From: Methylotuvimicrobium buryatense 5G
GTDB taxonomy: Bacteria; Pseudomonadota; Gammaproteobacteria; Methylococcales; Methylomonadaceae
Assembly: GCF_000341735.1 (NCBI RefSeq)
Contig: NZ_KB455575.1
Coordinates: 1,884,867-1,948,866, forward strand
Reading direction: 5' to 3'
Length of the DNA stretch: 64,000 nucleotides
Both the position numbers and the translations under genes were made by a program. Below are positions 37,190-45,342 of the stretch, in pieces. The notes beneath the pieces are model-generated. The model was not told where the DNA came from. It saw only the letters and a list, made by a program, of their open reading frames with translations, and ran no database searches. How positions within the stretch are numbered: the stretch's first letter is position 1; each line of letters opens with the position of its first letter.

Positions 37190-37792
37190 TTAATTTTCAT
37201 TCTGCATCGGGCTGGCTTGTTGCTGTAGATAATTCAGCACATCTTCGTTTTCGACTCGTTCGTAAATCATTTCGACCGGTATACGGCAATCGATTGTTTC
37301 TAAGTGTAATTCATCGCCCATGAAATAATGTTCCGATTGCCAATGGTTTTTTCGTCGGCATATTTCCACGTCGACAAAGTCTTGTTCGGTCACGATGTAT
37401 TCTTGCAGACTTTCCAAGCTTTGATAGGCCTGTCTTTTTAGCGTTTGATCGATTTTTCGCGTGGCTTTGGATAAGACTTCGACGATGAGTATCGGTGCAT
37501 CGGTGACGCCGTAGTCGTTGCCCTGATGATTGCATACAACCAGCACGTCGGGATAATAAAAATCTTCGGCGACTTGTACTTTCATATCCGATGCGAACGG
37601 TTCGCAGGGAGTTTTTCTTAATTTAGCATGGAGAGCGCTGAGTATATTGGCGACGATACGATTATGATTGGTGCTCGCGCCGGCCATCGCATAGACTTGA
37701 CCGTCGATGTATTCGTGTTTGATTTCGCTCTGCAGTTCGCCTTCCAGATAATCGTGTATCGATACTGAGTCGATCTTGTATTTCAGGTTCAT
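37190..37792 (-). CDS. Uma2-type (DUF820) putative endonuclease (copy 1)
   Basis: 200 aa. The restriction-endonuclease-like core of the Uma2 family is visible: IKHEYIDGQVYAMAGAST near 24, NHNRIVANI, FYYPDVLVVC (catalytic Asp) and APILIVEVLSKATRK (Glu). The family is abundant in cyanobacteria and some methanotrophs and its role is not settled. It lies upstream of the AAA/nuclease gene in the same orientation with a 195-base gap. Confidence 0.8.
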   Translation of the reverse strand: MNLKYKIDSVSIHDYLEGELQSEIKHEYIDGQVYAMAGASTNHNRIVANILSALHAKLRKTPCEPFASDMKVQVAEDFYYPDVLVVCNHQGNDYGVTDAPILIVEVLSKATRKIDQTLKRQAYQSLESLQEYIVTEQDFVDVEICRRKNHWQSEHYFMGDELHLETIDCRIPVEMIYERVENEDVLNYLQQQASPMQNEN

Positions 37793-37815
37793 CTTCGTTG
37801 TACCTCTTTTTACGA

Positions 37816-38001
37816 AAGTATTCAGACCCCGTTGGCAAATTACCGCAATCCAGGCGTATTGTTGGCATCCCCCTTTGAAAAAGGGCGATTGAGGGGGGGG
37901 GTATTTAAAAAATCTCCCCTAGCCCCTCGACAATTGCTCCTGCATTGCCCTACCTCCTGCATCCTTGCAGTCGTCTTTTTCAAAGAGGGGGCTGAATACT
38001 T
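37816..38001. repeat. Inverted-repeat element related to family E
   Basis: AAGTATTCAG at 37816-37825 is mirrored by CTGAATACTT at 37992-38001. The interior has C-rich ends (ccccctttgaaaaagggc and ttttcaaagaggggg). The ends resemble family E (GTAATTATTCA) but the interior differs. Single right ends of this type occur at 3560-3571 and 26031-26041. No clear target duplication was found. Confidence 0.6.
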
Positions 38002-38009
38002 ATCTTTTT

Positions 38010-38238
38010 CCTGATTAGCAAGTTTCTTCAGCTAAAGCCCAAAAACCAGCATATCCCTAGCAGGACGGGGTTTGCAACCCCGTCCTAAACGTTTTGACTT
38101 TGGCCGAAGTCAGCCGAAATGTTTAGGGCAAACCGAAACGTTGGGGACGGGTTAAATAACCCGTCCCGCAGAAGTGGCTACCACTGGCCACTGCTCGGAC
38201 AGTTGGCTTCGGCAAGCTGAAGCATCTTGCTAATCAGG
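38010..38238. repeat. Family D element (copy D1), 229 bp
   Basis: It starts CCTGATTAGCAAG and ends CTTGCTAATCAGG, a 13-bp perfect inverted repeat. It is the same length as the copy at 51302-51530 and differs from it at only about four positions by eye. The interior has strong hairpins (ggacggggtttgcaaccccgtcc and gacgggttaaataacccgtc). No ORF. The flanks do not show a clear duplication here. Confidence 0.85.
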
Positions 38239-38282
38239 GACCTTTTTATTCGTCGCTGCCAATAACTTTATTCCGCACCCGA

Positions 38283-39833
38283 TTATGGCGATGTTTCGAC
38301 GTCGAAGCCGACAACAGTTCGGCTATCTTTGCTGAATTCCACGCCGATTAAATGGATCGGTTGGCTTAAGCTTCGATATTTGTCGGCATAGCGTTTGTCT
38401 TTCAGTTGCTGTAAGGCTTTTCCTTCCGGCGCCAATTCGACGACTTTGAATTCGAATAGATAGATTTGTTCGTTGAATCGGACTGCCATGTCGATGCGGC
38501 CTTGGTGCGTGACGTCTTCTAAGATGATGTCCAAGCCTAAGGCCGCGATGTGGCTATAGAATACGCTGGCGTAAAAACCTTCGTATTGCGCGATCGGGTT
38601 GTTTCGGTACCAATCGTTCGGGATGCTGGCATAGAGGCTTTCGAAATGTGTTTTCAGACCGGTGAAGTCGTTCGCGTAGAGTCGATCGTAAAGCCGGCTT
38701 TCCAGTTCGCTGGCCCGCCCCGGATTGCCGATCATGGCTTTGACCAAGGCATCGTTTAACGCGCTTTTCACTTCCAAATTCGGATAGCCGAGCGTGTATT
38801 CGATTCGTGCACCGATGGTCCGGCTGCCGGTAAAGGTCAAATAGCCGGTTTGCCAAAGCAGGGCTTCGGGGGCGATATGTTCGACATCGAACGCCGATAG
38901 TAAGGCAATATCGACACGCAGGCTAGCCAATGTCGGCAGAAAAAAACCGCGTTGCGTCAAGATATCGATCAAGAACGTCGGCGTGCCGGTTTCAAACCAA
39001 AACGGTTTGAATTCTCGGGTGCTGAATAACAGCAACAAATCGAACGGGTTGTAGACCGCCTCCCCCATCCAGTTGTAGCCGTTATACCACTCGCGCATCT
39101 GTTCGCGGTCGAGCCCTTCCAGTTCCGGCGCAAATACCGTGTCGACATCTTCGGCGGTGTAGCCGCAAAGGGCCGAGTAGCGTTTGTCTACAGTGATGTC
39201 TTGCAGATTGTTGAGCCCGGAAAACAAGCTGACTTTGCTGAATTTCGACACGCCGGTTAGAAATGCAAAGCGTATGTGGGCGTCCGAGTCTTTGATTACC
39301 GAATATAAGTTGCGCAAGCCATGGCGTATTTCGGCGGCGAGTGCCGGGTTAGTAATGTTATCCAATATCGGTTTGTCGTATTCGTCGATCAACACGACGA
39401 CTCTTTCACTCGCTTTTTTGGCCGCATTTTGTATCAGTTCGGCAAAACAGCCCGGTATATCCGTTTCGTCGCTACAGTTGAGCCCGAGATTTTCTCTATT
39501 GGTACGCAATAAGGCGAGTATGCGGCGCTCCAAATCCGCTACGCTTCGCACCACGCCGCCTCCGAAGCTGATACGAATCACCGGATAGCGTTTGGACCAA
39601 TCCCATCGCTCATGACAATACAGCCCTTTAAACAGCGCTTCGTTGCCGGCAAACAGCTCGCCTATCGTATCTAAAAGCAAGGACTTGCCGAAGCGGCGCG
39701 GGCGGGATAGGAAATAATGCGTGCCTTCGTCGATTAACTGCAATATAAAGCGCGTTTTATCGACATAGTAATAGTCGTCTTCGCGGATTTTCTCGAAGGT
39801 TTGTATGCCGATGGGGAGTTTTTTTCGGGTCAT
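38283..39833 (-). CDS. AAA-ATPase / PD-(D/E)XK nuclease family protein (copy 2)
   Basis: 516 aa, the same length as copy 1. Residues 1-72 are almost identical to copy 1 (including SRPRRFGKSLLLDT). Residues about 90-165 are strongly diverged (VRSVADLERRILALLRTNRE against LQSREALDERIREILAEHEK). The rest, including Walker B VVVLIDEYDKPILDN and the nuclease motif GRIDMAVRF with IYLFEFKVVE, is again highly similar. The sharp local divergence suggests gene conversion around a variable segment. Confidence 0.82.
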   Translation of the reverse strand: MTRKKLPIGIQTFEKIREDDYYYVDKTRFILQLIDEGTHYFLSRPRRFGKSLLLDTIGELFAGNEALFKGLYCHERWDWSKRYPVIRISFGGGVVRSVADLERRILALLRTNRENLGLNCSDETDIPGCFAELIQNAAKKASERVVVLIDEYDKPILDNITNPALAAEIRHGLRNLYSVIKDSDAHIRFAFLTGVSKFSKVSLFSGLNNLQDITVDKRYSALCGYTAEDVDTVFAPELEGLDREQMREWYNGYNWMGEAVYNPFDLLLLFSTREFKPFWFETGTPTFLIDILTQRGFFLPTLASLRVDIALLSAFDVEHIAPEALLWQTGYLTFTGSRTIGARIEYTLGYPNLEVKSALNDALVKAMIGNPGRASELESRLYDRLYANDFTGLKTHFESLYASIPNDWYRNNPIAQYEGFYASVFYSHIAALGLDIILEDVTHQGRIDMAVRFNEQIYLFEFKVVELAPEGKALQQLKDKRYADKYRSLSQPIHLIGVEFSKDSRTVVGFDVETSP

Positions 39834-40026
39834 GTGCTTGATTTCGGATTTTGAATGTGTTATAGCAGAAGCCGTAGGTCGGGTTAGCGCATTAGGCTTC
39901 GATACCGTTTAGTGTTACCTGGCCTTTCGGGCCTCGAAATCGCGACGTAGGCGTCGCTCCCACATTCAAACGGCGAATTACAAACCAGTCTGTCCCTTTG
40001 TAAAATGCGGATTGAGGGGGGTTAGT

Positions 40027-40629
40027 TTAATTTTCATTCTGCATCGGGCTGGCTTGTTGCTGTAGATAATTCAGCACATCTTCGTTTTCGACCCGTTCGT
40101 AAATCATTTCGACCGGTATACGGCAATCGATTGTTTCTAAGTGTAATTCATCGCCCATGAAATAATGTTCCGATTGCCAATGGTTTTTTCGTCGGCATAT
40201 TTCCACGTCGACAAAGTCTTGTTCGATCACGACGTATTCTTGCAGACTTTCTAAGCTTTGATAAGCCTGTCTTTTTAGCGTTTGATCGATTTTTCGGGTT
40301 GCTTTCGATAAGACTTCGACGATGAGTATCGGCGCATCGGTTACGCCGTAGTCGTTGCCCTGATGATTGCATACAACCAGCACGTCGGGATAATAAAAAT
40401 CTTCGGCGACTTGTACTTTCATATCCGATGCGAACGGTTCGCAAACAGTATGCCGTAAATGACTGCCCAATTCCCGGCTTAGGTTGGCGACGATGCGATT
40501 ATGATTCGTGCTCGCGCCGGCCATCGCATAGACTTGCCCATCGATGTATTCGTGTTTGATTTTGCTTTGCAGCTCGCCTTCCAGATAATCGTGTATCGAT
40601 ACTGAGTCGTTCTTGTATTTTAGGTTCAT
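40027..40629 (-). CDS. Uma2-type (DUF820) putative endonuclease (copy 2)
   Basis: 200 aa from the ATG at 40629, which matches the start and length of copy 1. An upstream in-frame ATG at 40677 lies in repeat sequence. It is nearly identical to copy 1, except for the stretch after NHNRIVAN (LSRELGSHLRHTV against ILSALHAKLRKTP, about residues 70-82). The catalytic FYYPDVLVVC and VEVLSKATRK are unchanged. The local replacement mirrors the mosaic pattern of the neighbouring AAA gene. Confidence 0.8.
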   Translation of the reverse strand: MNLKYKNDSVSIHDYLEGELQSKIKHEYIDGQVYAMAGASTNHNRIVANLSRELGSHLRHTVCEPFASDMKVQVAEDFYYPDVLVVCNHQGNDYGVTDAPILIVEVLSKATRKIDQTLKRQAYQSLESLQEYVVIEQDFVDVEICRRKNHWQSEHYFMGDELHLETIDCRIPVEMIYERVENEDVLNYLQQQASPMQNEN

Positions 40630-40708
40630 CGTTGCTGCTCCTCTTATTCCTTGTCGCGACGTAGGTGTTGCTCCCACAGGCTTTTCCGCTGTTTCCCATG
40701 CTAGAGAG

Positions 40709-40790
40709 CACTGTCATTAAGTTAAGGGAAAGCCGTCATTCCGCCAGTCCATGGCGGAATGACGGCTGGAATTGGCGACGTCCAATTACA
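40709..40790. repeat. Partial family A element (left end only)
   Basis: CACTGTCATTAAGTTAAG at 40709 is followed by the family A interior palindrome (cattccgccagtccatggcggaatg), but no right end is found. It is truncated, and no duplication can be read. Confidence 0.6.
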
Positions 40791-40906
40791 CGAAATTGCC
40801 GGCAAAAATATACAGATAAGGTTCTTTTTTCATAACTAGCTGAAATACTATGTCAATGCCAAAACATAATAAACAATATCGTATCTGCGCTTCACGAAAT
40901 TTCAGA

Positions 40907-41653
40907 TTAAACATTCAATGTATCCATCAAGTCGATCATGAATTCCATTTCTTCCTCATCGACTTTTTCCCACCCTTTAAAACCCAGGCTTTCCAATACA
41001 CCACCCCCTTTTGTTTCCTCGGCCATTTTTAACAAACACTTTTCGAATAATTCTTTTTTGTCTTTGAGTTTTGGGCCTATCATCAAGGAGTGGTGAATCA
41101 CGCCGATTTGGCTTCGCACTAGAATTCGTAAGCGTTTTTTGATCATTTCGGATAAATCGTCGTAGGCCTCGGCCAAAAAAATTCCAACATCGGCATCGCC
41201 TTGCAATAAATGTTTCGCAACTAATATGTAGGTATCGCAAGGTACGCCTTGTATGTTGCCGACATCCAGATCGCCCGGTTCGAGCATGATCATGCCCATT
41301 AGGCGCACATCCGGATCGTCGGTATAGGAAACTCTTGTGCCAGGCTTTAAATCGGTCACACATTGAATCGCACTGTCGGCATTGACGGCAATGATCGCTT
41401 CATCGGATTCGCCTTGCGGTTTCACTAAGGGCATAAATCCTTTTTCTCGCACCAGCATGGCTGCGTCGAATGGGTTGGCGTAAATCAAATCGATTTGATC
41501 ATGCGCAATCGCCTCCCGCTGCAATTGAAAGTCGTTGTATATTTCCAGATGTATCGCCGAATCGGTTTGCTTTTGCAACCAAGTGTTGAAGATATACCAA
41601 CCGGATAGATGATCCGGCGTAAAATCCGGACTGACAGTGAATTTGAAAGTCAT
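40907..41653 (-). CDS. PhnD-like solute-binding-fold protein without a signal peptide
   Basis: 248 aa of the phosphate/phosphonate periplasmic-binding superfamily. Visible features are DLIYANPFDAAMLVREKGFM near 54, FMPLVKPQGESDEAI and DLKPGTRVSYTDD, the last two being the hinge and ligand-loop blocks of PhnD-like proteins. The start MTFKFTVSPDF has no leader or lipobox, so it should stay in the cytoplasm. No ABC transporter genes are nearby. It overlaps the PAS gene by 4 bases (41650-41653). It probably acts as a ligand sensor within the signalling cluster (inference). Confidence 0.72.
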   Translation of the reverse strand: MTFKFTVSPDFTPDHLSGWYIFNTWLQKQTDSAIHLEIYNDFQLQREAIAHDQIDLIYANPFDAAMLVREKGFMPLVKPQGESDEAIIAVNADSAIQCVTDLKPGTRVSYTDDPDVRLMGMIMLEPGDLDVGNIQGVPCDTYILVAKHLLQGDADVGIFLAEAYDDLSEMIKKRLRILVRSQIGVIHHSLMIGPKLKDKKELFEKCLLKMAEETKGGGVLESLGFKGWEKVDEEEMEFMIDLMDTLNV

Positions 41654-42150
41654 GCGCGCTCCTGTTGTATCATAGCCGAATAGAGTTTAATGCTTTCTTC
41701 CACCTTGGTTCGTGAAGGTTTTCTTCTAACCGAAGTGTATCCGACGACTTTACCTTGCCGAACATTCGGGATCACGGTAGCCTTTACCCAATAATATGCG
41801 CCGTCTTTACGTAGATTCTTGACAAAACCCTGCCATTTATCGCCGCGATTGACGGTATCCCAAAGATCCTTGAAGGCCGCCGAAGGCATGTCGGGGTGCC
41901 TCAGGATGGAATGCGGCGCGCCAATCAATTCTGCCTCGGTATAGCCCGACATATCGACGAACGATTGATTGACATGCGTGATTATGCCTTCCGGGTCGGT
42001 CGTCGAAACGATTAACTTGCCATCCGGGTAGGGTATTTCCGATTCGTTATATAACACTCTGCGACGAATACCGCCGTAAAGCTCAAGCGTCGCTTCCTGG
42101 TATTCGCCCTTGATAAACTCGGGTTGCATATCGTGTATCATGTCGGTCAC
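41650..42150 (-). CDS. Aer-like PAS sensor protein
   Basis: 166 aa, essentially one PAS domain. The Aer-type signature is nearly complete: ITHVNQSFVDMSGYTEAELI, GAPHSILRHPDMPSAAFKDL, WDTVNRGDKWQGFVKNLRKD, YYWVKATVIPNVRQG and VGYTSVRRKPSRTKVEE. Such PAS domains often bind FAD and sense redox state. There is no output domain (no HAMP, methyl-accepting or kinase part), so it must signal through partner proteins. The ATGA overlap with the PhnD-like gene indicates a stoichiometric pair. Confidence 0.83.
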   Translation of the reverse strand: MTDMIHDMQPEFIKGEYQEATLELYGGIRRRVLYNESEIPYPDGKLIVSTTDPEGIITHVNQSFVDMSGYTEAELIGAPHSILRHPDMPSAAFKDLWDTVNRGDKWQGFVKNLRKDGAYYWVKATVIPNVRQGKVVGYTSVRRKPSRTKVEESIKLYSAMIQQERA

Positions 42151-42169
42151 CTAATCGTTGCTTGGCGGT

Positions 42170-42532
42170 CTAAAGCATTTCGGAGATATGTTGAGCGGCT
42201 CGTTTGACATCGAGGAAAATCAAACCTAGCTTGGCATTGGGTTTTGCCAGTACGGTCAACACCGCCTCTTCGCCCGCATAAGTCATCAGCACATAGCCTC
42301 TGTCGGCCTTGATCAATACTTGCTCGAGCGTGCCCCGCCCCAGTTCCTGGGCTGTTCTGTCGCCTAATGAAAGCATTGCTGCACTCATTGCGCCGACCCG
42401 GTCTTCATCCATTCCGGCCGGTAATACGCAAGCCATCATCAAACCATCGGTAGATATTACACCGGATGCTTCGATATCGGCTGATGTTCCATTTAACTCA
42501 GTTAACACGGACGTCAACATATCTGCTCGCAT
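42170..42532 (-). CDS. Roadblock/LC7 domain protein
   Basis: 120 aa. A single roadblock/LC7 domain: ASGVISTDGLMMACVLPAGM near 22, MSAAMLSLGDRTAQELGRGT, and VLTVLAKPNAKLGLIFLDV at the C-terminus. An AGGAG site lies 6 bases before the ATG at 42532. Roadblock proteins regulate MglA/Ras-like GTPases as GAPs or scaffolds. A GTPase gene lies upstream in the same orientation at 43560-44096. A family A element lies between this gene and the previous one. Confidence 0.85.
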   Translation of the reverse strand: MRADMLTSVLTELNGTSADIEASGVISTDGLMMACVLPAGMDEDRVGAMSAAMLSLGDRTAQELGRGTLEQVLIKADRGYVLMTYAGEEAVLTVLAKPNAKLGLIFLDVKRAAQHISEML

Positions 42533-42571
42533 AGCAGTCTCCTTAGATAATCATAAAAACGATTGATAATT

Positions 42572-42745
42572 TCATCCTCCAACGATGCATTTTGTCGCTA
42601 ACGCGGGGATCGAGTAATGCTCCCTTTTGATCAAAAAACCGTCTAATAACAAAAGGTATGGGGTATGTCTATCGAGGGACCGCCGTGCTGCCGTCATCCC
42701 AGCTAGCCACACCCCATACCCTATAAAGTTAGCCATTTTTTGAGT
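42572..42745. repeat. Degenerate inverted-repeat sequence in the signalling cluster
   Basis: ggtatggggtatgtctatcg at 42655 is mirrored by cacaccccataccctata near 42706-42724. The block gctcccttttgatcaaaaaac at 42619 resembles actcccttttgatcgaaaaaac at 46229, just before element B1. This is an old repeat related to families B and C. It is followed at once by family A element A3. Confidence 0.45.
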
Positions 42746-42887
42746 CACTGCCATTAAGTTAAGCCATCACAGAATTAAGTAATGCTTGTATCCAGGATCT
42801 ACTTTGCCTCAAAAGCTTGCCATCCATGGCACTGGATTCCGCCAGTCCACGGCGGAATGACGGGCTTCCCTTAACTTAATGGCAATG
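42746..42887. repeat. Family A element (copy A3) inside the signalling operon
   Basis: The ends are CACTGCCATTAAGTTAAG and CTTAACTTAATGGCAATG. The flanks attttttgagt (42735-42745) and attttttgagc (42888-42898) match at 10 of 11. At 142 bp it carries the standard interior (cattccgccgtggactggcgg on the opposite strand). It separates the second roadblock-like gene from the roadblock/LC7-PAS-PhnD part of the cluster. Confidence 0.9.
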
Positions 42888-42913
42888 ATTTTTTGAGCAT
42901 AAAGGGAGTAGCT

Positions 42914-43558
42914 TTATTTTCGGTTAGCCGCATAACGACTGAACAAGGCCCAAACCAGCTCGACGAATTCGGGCCGATTAAAATGAGGCATGCCGCTGAT
43001 TGCAACGATAAATCGAGTTTCGCCTATAAATAAGGGCCAAAAGCCGACCTGGCTATTGCCTGCAGCATCGACAACGGCCCACGCATGACTATTCAAGCCC
43101 ATGTTATTGAATAGCAATCCGGAGCGCCGCTCATGTATCGAGGCAATTTCAGCACCGAGAGCCGACAATTCTTCGGCCGTTTCATGCGCGAAACCATGAC
43201 AAACCAAATAAAAACCTTGATGATCGGCCAATAACACCTTGCCGTTTTCAGTGAGGCTCCCCAGCATGTTCGGCAAAATTTGCTCGAATGCGCCGGACGG
43301 AGCCTCAATGGCTTGTTCGAGCCCTTGCACCAATCCAAGCCTTTGACAATGATGCAATCGTTCGAAACAGATGTGCGGTTCGTCGTTTTCCATTAACGTA
43401 AGTAAGCTGTCTTCTGTCAGTGCCGGGGTTCTTTGTTGCCGAAATAAACTTCTTAAAAATTGCCGGGCTTTGTCTTGTTCCCGCGAAGCAACCGCATAAT
43501 ATGCGCCCGCCGGCGTCGGCAACAAAAATAGGCCCTCCGACAGTTTATAATCGGCCAT
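42914..43558 (-). CDS. Roadblock-like protein with an unknown N-terminal domain
   Basis: 214 aa, not a named family that I recognise. The N-terminal half (KLSEGLFLLPTPAGAYYAVA, then LRSLFRQQRTPALTEDSLL) looks like a small winged-helix or adaptor domain. The C-terminal half resembles a roadblock/LC7 fold: LLADHQGFYLVCHGFAHETA, EELSALGAEIASIHERRSG, QVGFWPLFIGETRFIVAISG. Only one base separates it from the GTPase gene. By position it is a likely GTPase partner. Confidence 0.6.
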   Translation of the reverse strand: MADYKLSEGLFLLPTPAGAYYAVASREQDKARQFLRSLFRQQRTPALTEDSLLTLMENDEPHICFERLHHCQRLGLVQGLEQAIEAPSGAFEQILPNMLGSLTENGKVLLADHQGFYLVCHGFAHETAEELSALGAEIASIHERRSGLLFNNMGLNSHAWAVVDAAGNSQVGFWPLFIGETRFIVAISGMPHFNRPEFVELVWALFSRYAANRK

Positions 43559-43559
43559 G

Positions 43560-44096
43560 TCAAGCCTCCAAGCCGGGATCCAACGAATACAGCAGTGCCT
43601 GTATCAATAATGAAACATCGTTCTTTACTCGGGCATCGACAGTAAAAACCGGAATATTCATGTCCATTTCTTTAAGTTTTTTATGATAATCATTGATTAC
43701 CGGACGGCTACTTAAATCCATTTGTGTCACGCCAATCGCGACTTGCGTTTTCTCGATAAAGTCGGAGAACGCCTCCAAAAAAAATTTCATATCCTGAAAA
43801 GGATCGGTGCGCGTATTATCCAATAGCAATATCAAGCCAATACCGCCCGATGTCAAAATGTCCCACATGAAATCAAAACGCTCTTGCCCCGGCGTGCCAT
43901 ACAAATGTAATTTTTCCCCGCCTGCCAAATTCATTACGCCATAATCCATCGCAACGGTTGTCCCTGCTTTTCGGCTTTTGGTCATATCGCTGGCTGCTGC
44001 GTCGGTTTTAATCGGTGCAATATCGCTAATCGATTGGATCGCAGTGGTTTTTCCCGCACCGACCGGCCCGGTAAAAATAATTTTATATTGGCTCAT
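43560..44096 (-). CDS. Small Ras/Arf/MglA-like GTPase
   Basis: 178 aa. G1 P-loop FTGPVGAGKTTAIQSI (residues 9-20), a switch I Thr region KAGTTVAMDYG, G3 HLYGTPGQERFDFMWDIL with TPGQ in place of the Ras DxxGQ, and a G4-like GVTQMDLSS near 130, where TQMD replaces NKxD. It belongs to the bacterial small-GTPase group found with roadblock proteins (conservons of actinobacteria, MglA of myxobacteria). It is probably a membrane- or complex-associated switch. It overlaps the pseudo-receiver gene by 14 bases. Confidence 0.88.
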   Translation of the reverse strand: MSQYKIIFTGPVGAGKTTAIQSISDIAPIKTDAAASDMTKSRKAGTTVAMDYGVMNLAGGEKLHLYGTPGQERFDFMWDILTSGGIGLILLLDNTRTDPFQDMKFFLEAFSDFIEKTQVAIGVTQMDLSSRPVINDYHKKLKEMDMNIPVFTVDARVKNDVSLLIQALLYSLDPGLEA

Positions 44097-45342
44097 TACT
44101 GTCTAGTCCATTGAGTTTATTGACTCTAAGTTTATCGATGATGCGGCTCAGTAAGCTCTTGTTGCGGTTAGGCTTTAGCTCGGGCGGCAGAATGTCGCAA
44201 TCTGCATTCCTGTCGCTTTGTTTGAGCAGTCCTAACGCACTTGCCGCGCTAATGAAGACAAAGACATATTCGGGTTTTATATGGAGTAACCCGGCAATTT
44301 TTATCGGAGCGACCGGTTTATCGATCAATAATGCGGCAATTCGAAGTGCATGCGGCGTCACGACTAAGCGGGTTAAATTGGGCCATTGTTTTAAATACAC
44401 CGGGCGTTCGATATCGATATGTCTTGGGTATCGCCCTTTAGAGGTCCAGCAGGCAAGTTTCCATACAATCGCCTCCATATTTTGAAACTTATCCAAGGCA
44501 CCGTTAAGGATTAACTTCGGGTCCGGCCAGCTGATCGACATTTTTTTAGAGCTATTTTTGTTGATCGCCAAACCGGAAAAAGCGCGTAATTGTTTATCGT
44601 CAGCATCCAACCATATTTCGTTGCTACGCGGCAGTATCAACATTAGCTTCCATCCGGTGTGTAGTTGCAACACCTGATCCCTATCCTTTGCTACTTTGAT
44701 AGCCGATTGCACGAAGCCTTGAAAATATTCTTTCGGATTATAAGCGGCGCGCTTCAGTTGCTCGATATTATTGATATCCAATGGCTCAAGCCCCGCCGAT
44801 AATACTGAAAACCCTTTATCGCTTAATTGCATCGCGGTTTGATGTTTAGCCGATTTATTACGCTCGCTTGCATCGACTTCAAGCTGTTTTTTAGTCGGCT
44901 CCGATACCTGATGGTTAGTGATAGGGGATGTGCGAGAATTCGTCGACGACTCTTTCTCTTTAAGGAGACCGGGTTTAGCCGAAGCAATTGAGCGATTTTG
45001 TTGTAATTGCCGAAGCTGAGTTCTAATCTTATCGAGCGCCGCCAACATCGACTCGACTTGTACCGGTTTTTTAATGTAGAAAACACCTTCGCGACTTATT
45101 TCTTGCAATGACAAAACGATCAGAGGGCGATGCAAAGTCTCGCTAAACCGTTTACTCAATAATAACCGGCCTTCTCGCAAATCCGCATCGATAATTTCCA
45201 AGTCCGCCTCAAGAAAATCGACTATCGTGACGCCGGCAGCCTTACACGGGCCATGGAGATATAAAGTGAGCGTTTTTCGAGTTCGCTCATCCATCCCGGA
45301 AAGCACGACTTTTAGCGTTTCTTTAGTTGATTTCTTTAGCAT
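44083..45342 (-). CDS. Pseudo-receiver/adaptor protein of the GTPase cluster
   Basis: About 419 aa from the ATG at 45342 (MLKKSTKETLKVVLSGMDER). A longer frame from 45366 would overlap the upstream gene more. Residues 8-110 look like a response-regulator receiver: an IDADLREG-type acidic strand, PLIVLSLQEI, and FYIKKPVQVESMLAALDKI with the typical KKP loop. There is no clear phospho-acceptor context. A linker rich in Ser/Lys/Gln follows. The C-terminal 230 residues end in a winged-helix-like block (HALRIAALLIDKPVAPIKIA, then ASALGLL). Function unknown. It probably scaffolds the GTPase. Confidence 0.55.
   Translation of the reverse strand: MLKKSTKETLKVVLSGMDERTRKTLTLYLHGPCKAAGVTIVDFLEADLEIIDADLREGRLLLSKRFSETLHRPLIVLSLQEISREGVFYIKKPVQVESMLAALDKIRTQLRQLQQNRSIASAKPGLLKEKESSTNSRTSPITNHQVSEPTKKQLEVDASERNKSAKHQTAMQLSDKGFSVLSAGLEPLDINNIEQLKRAAYNPKEYFQGFVQSAIKVAKDRDQVLQLHTGWKLMLILPRSNEIWLDADDKQLRAFSGLAINKNSSKKMSISWPDPKLILNGALDKFQNMEAIVWKLACWTSKGRYPRHIDIERPVYLKQWPNLTRLVVTPHALRIAALLIDKPVAPIKIAGLLHIKPEYVFVFISAASALGLLKQSDRNADCDILPPELKPNRNKSLLSRIIDKLRVNKLNGLDSNEPI

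Noticed and set aside
44111-44485. A 124-codon plus-strand frame opposite the pseudo-receiver gene
   Set aside because: It is antisense to a gene with good coding character and overlapping neighbours; no recognisable protein features.
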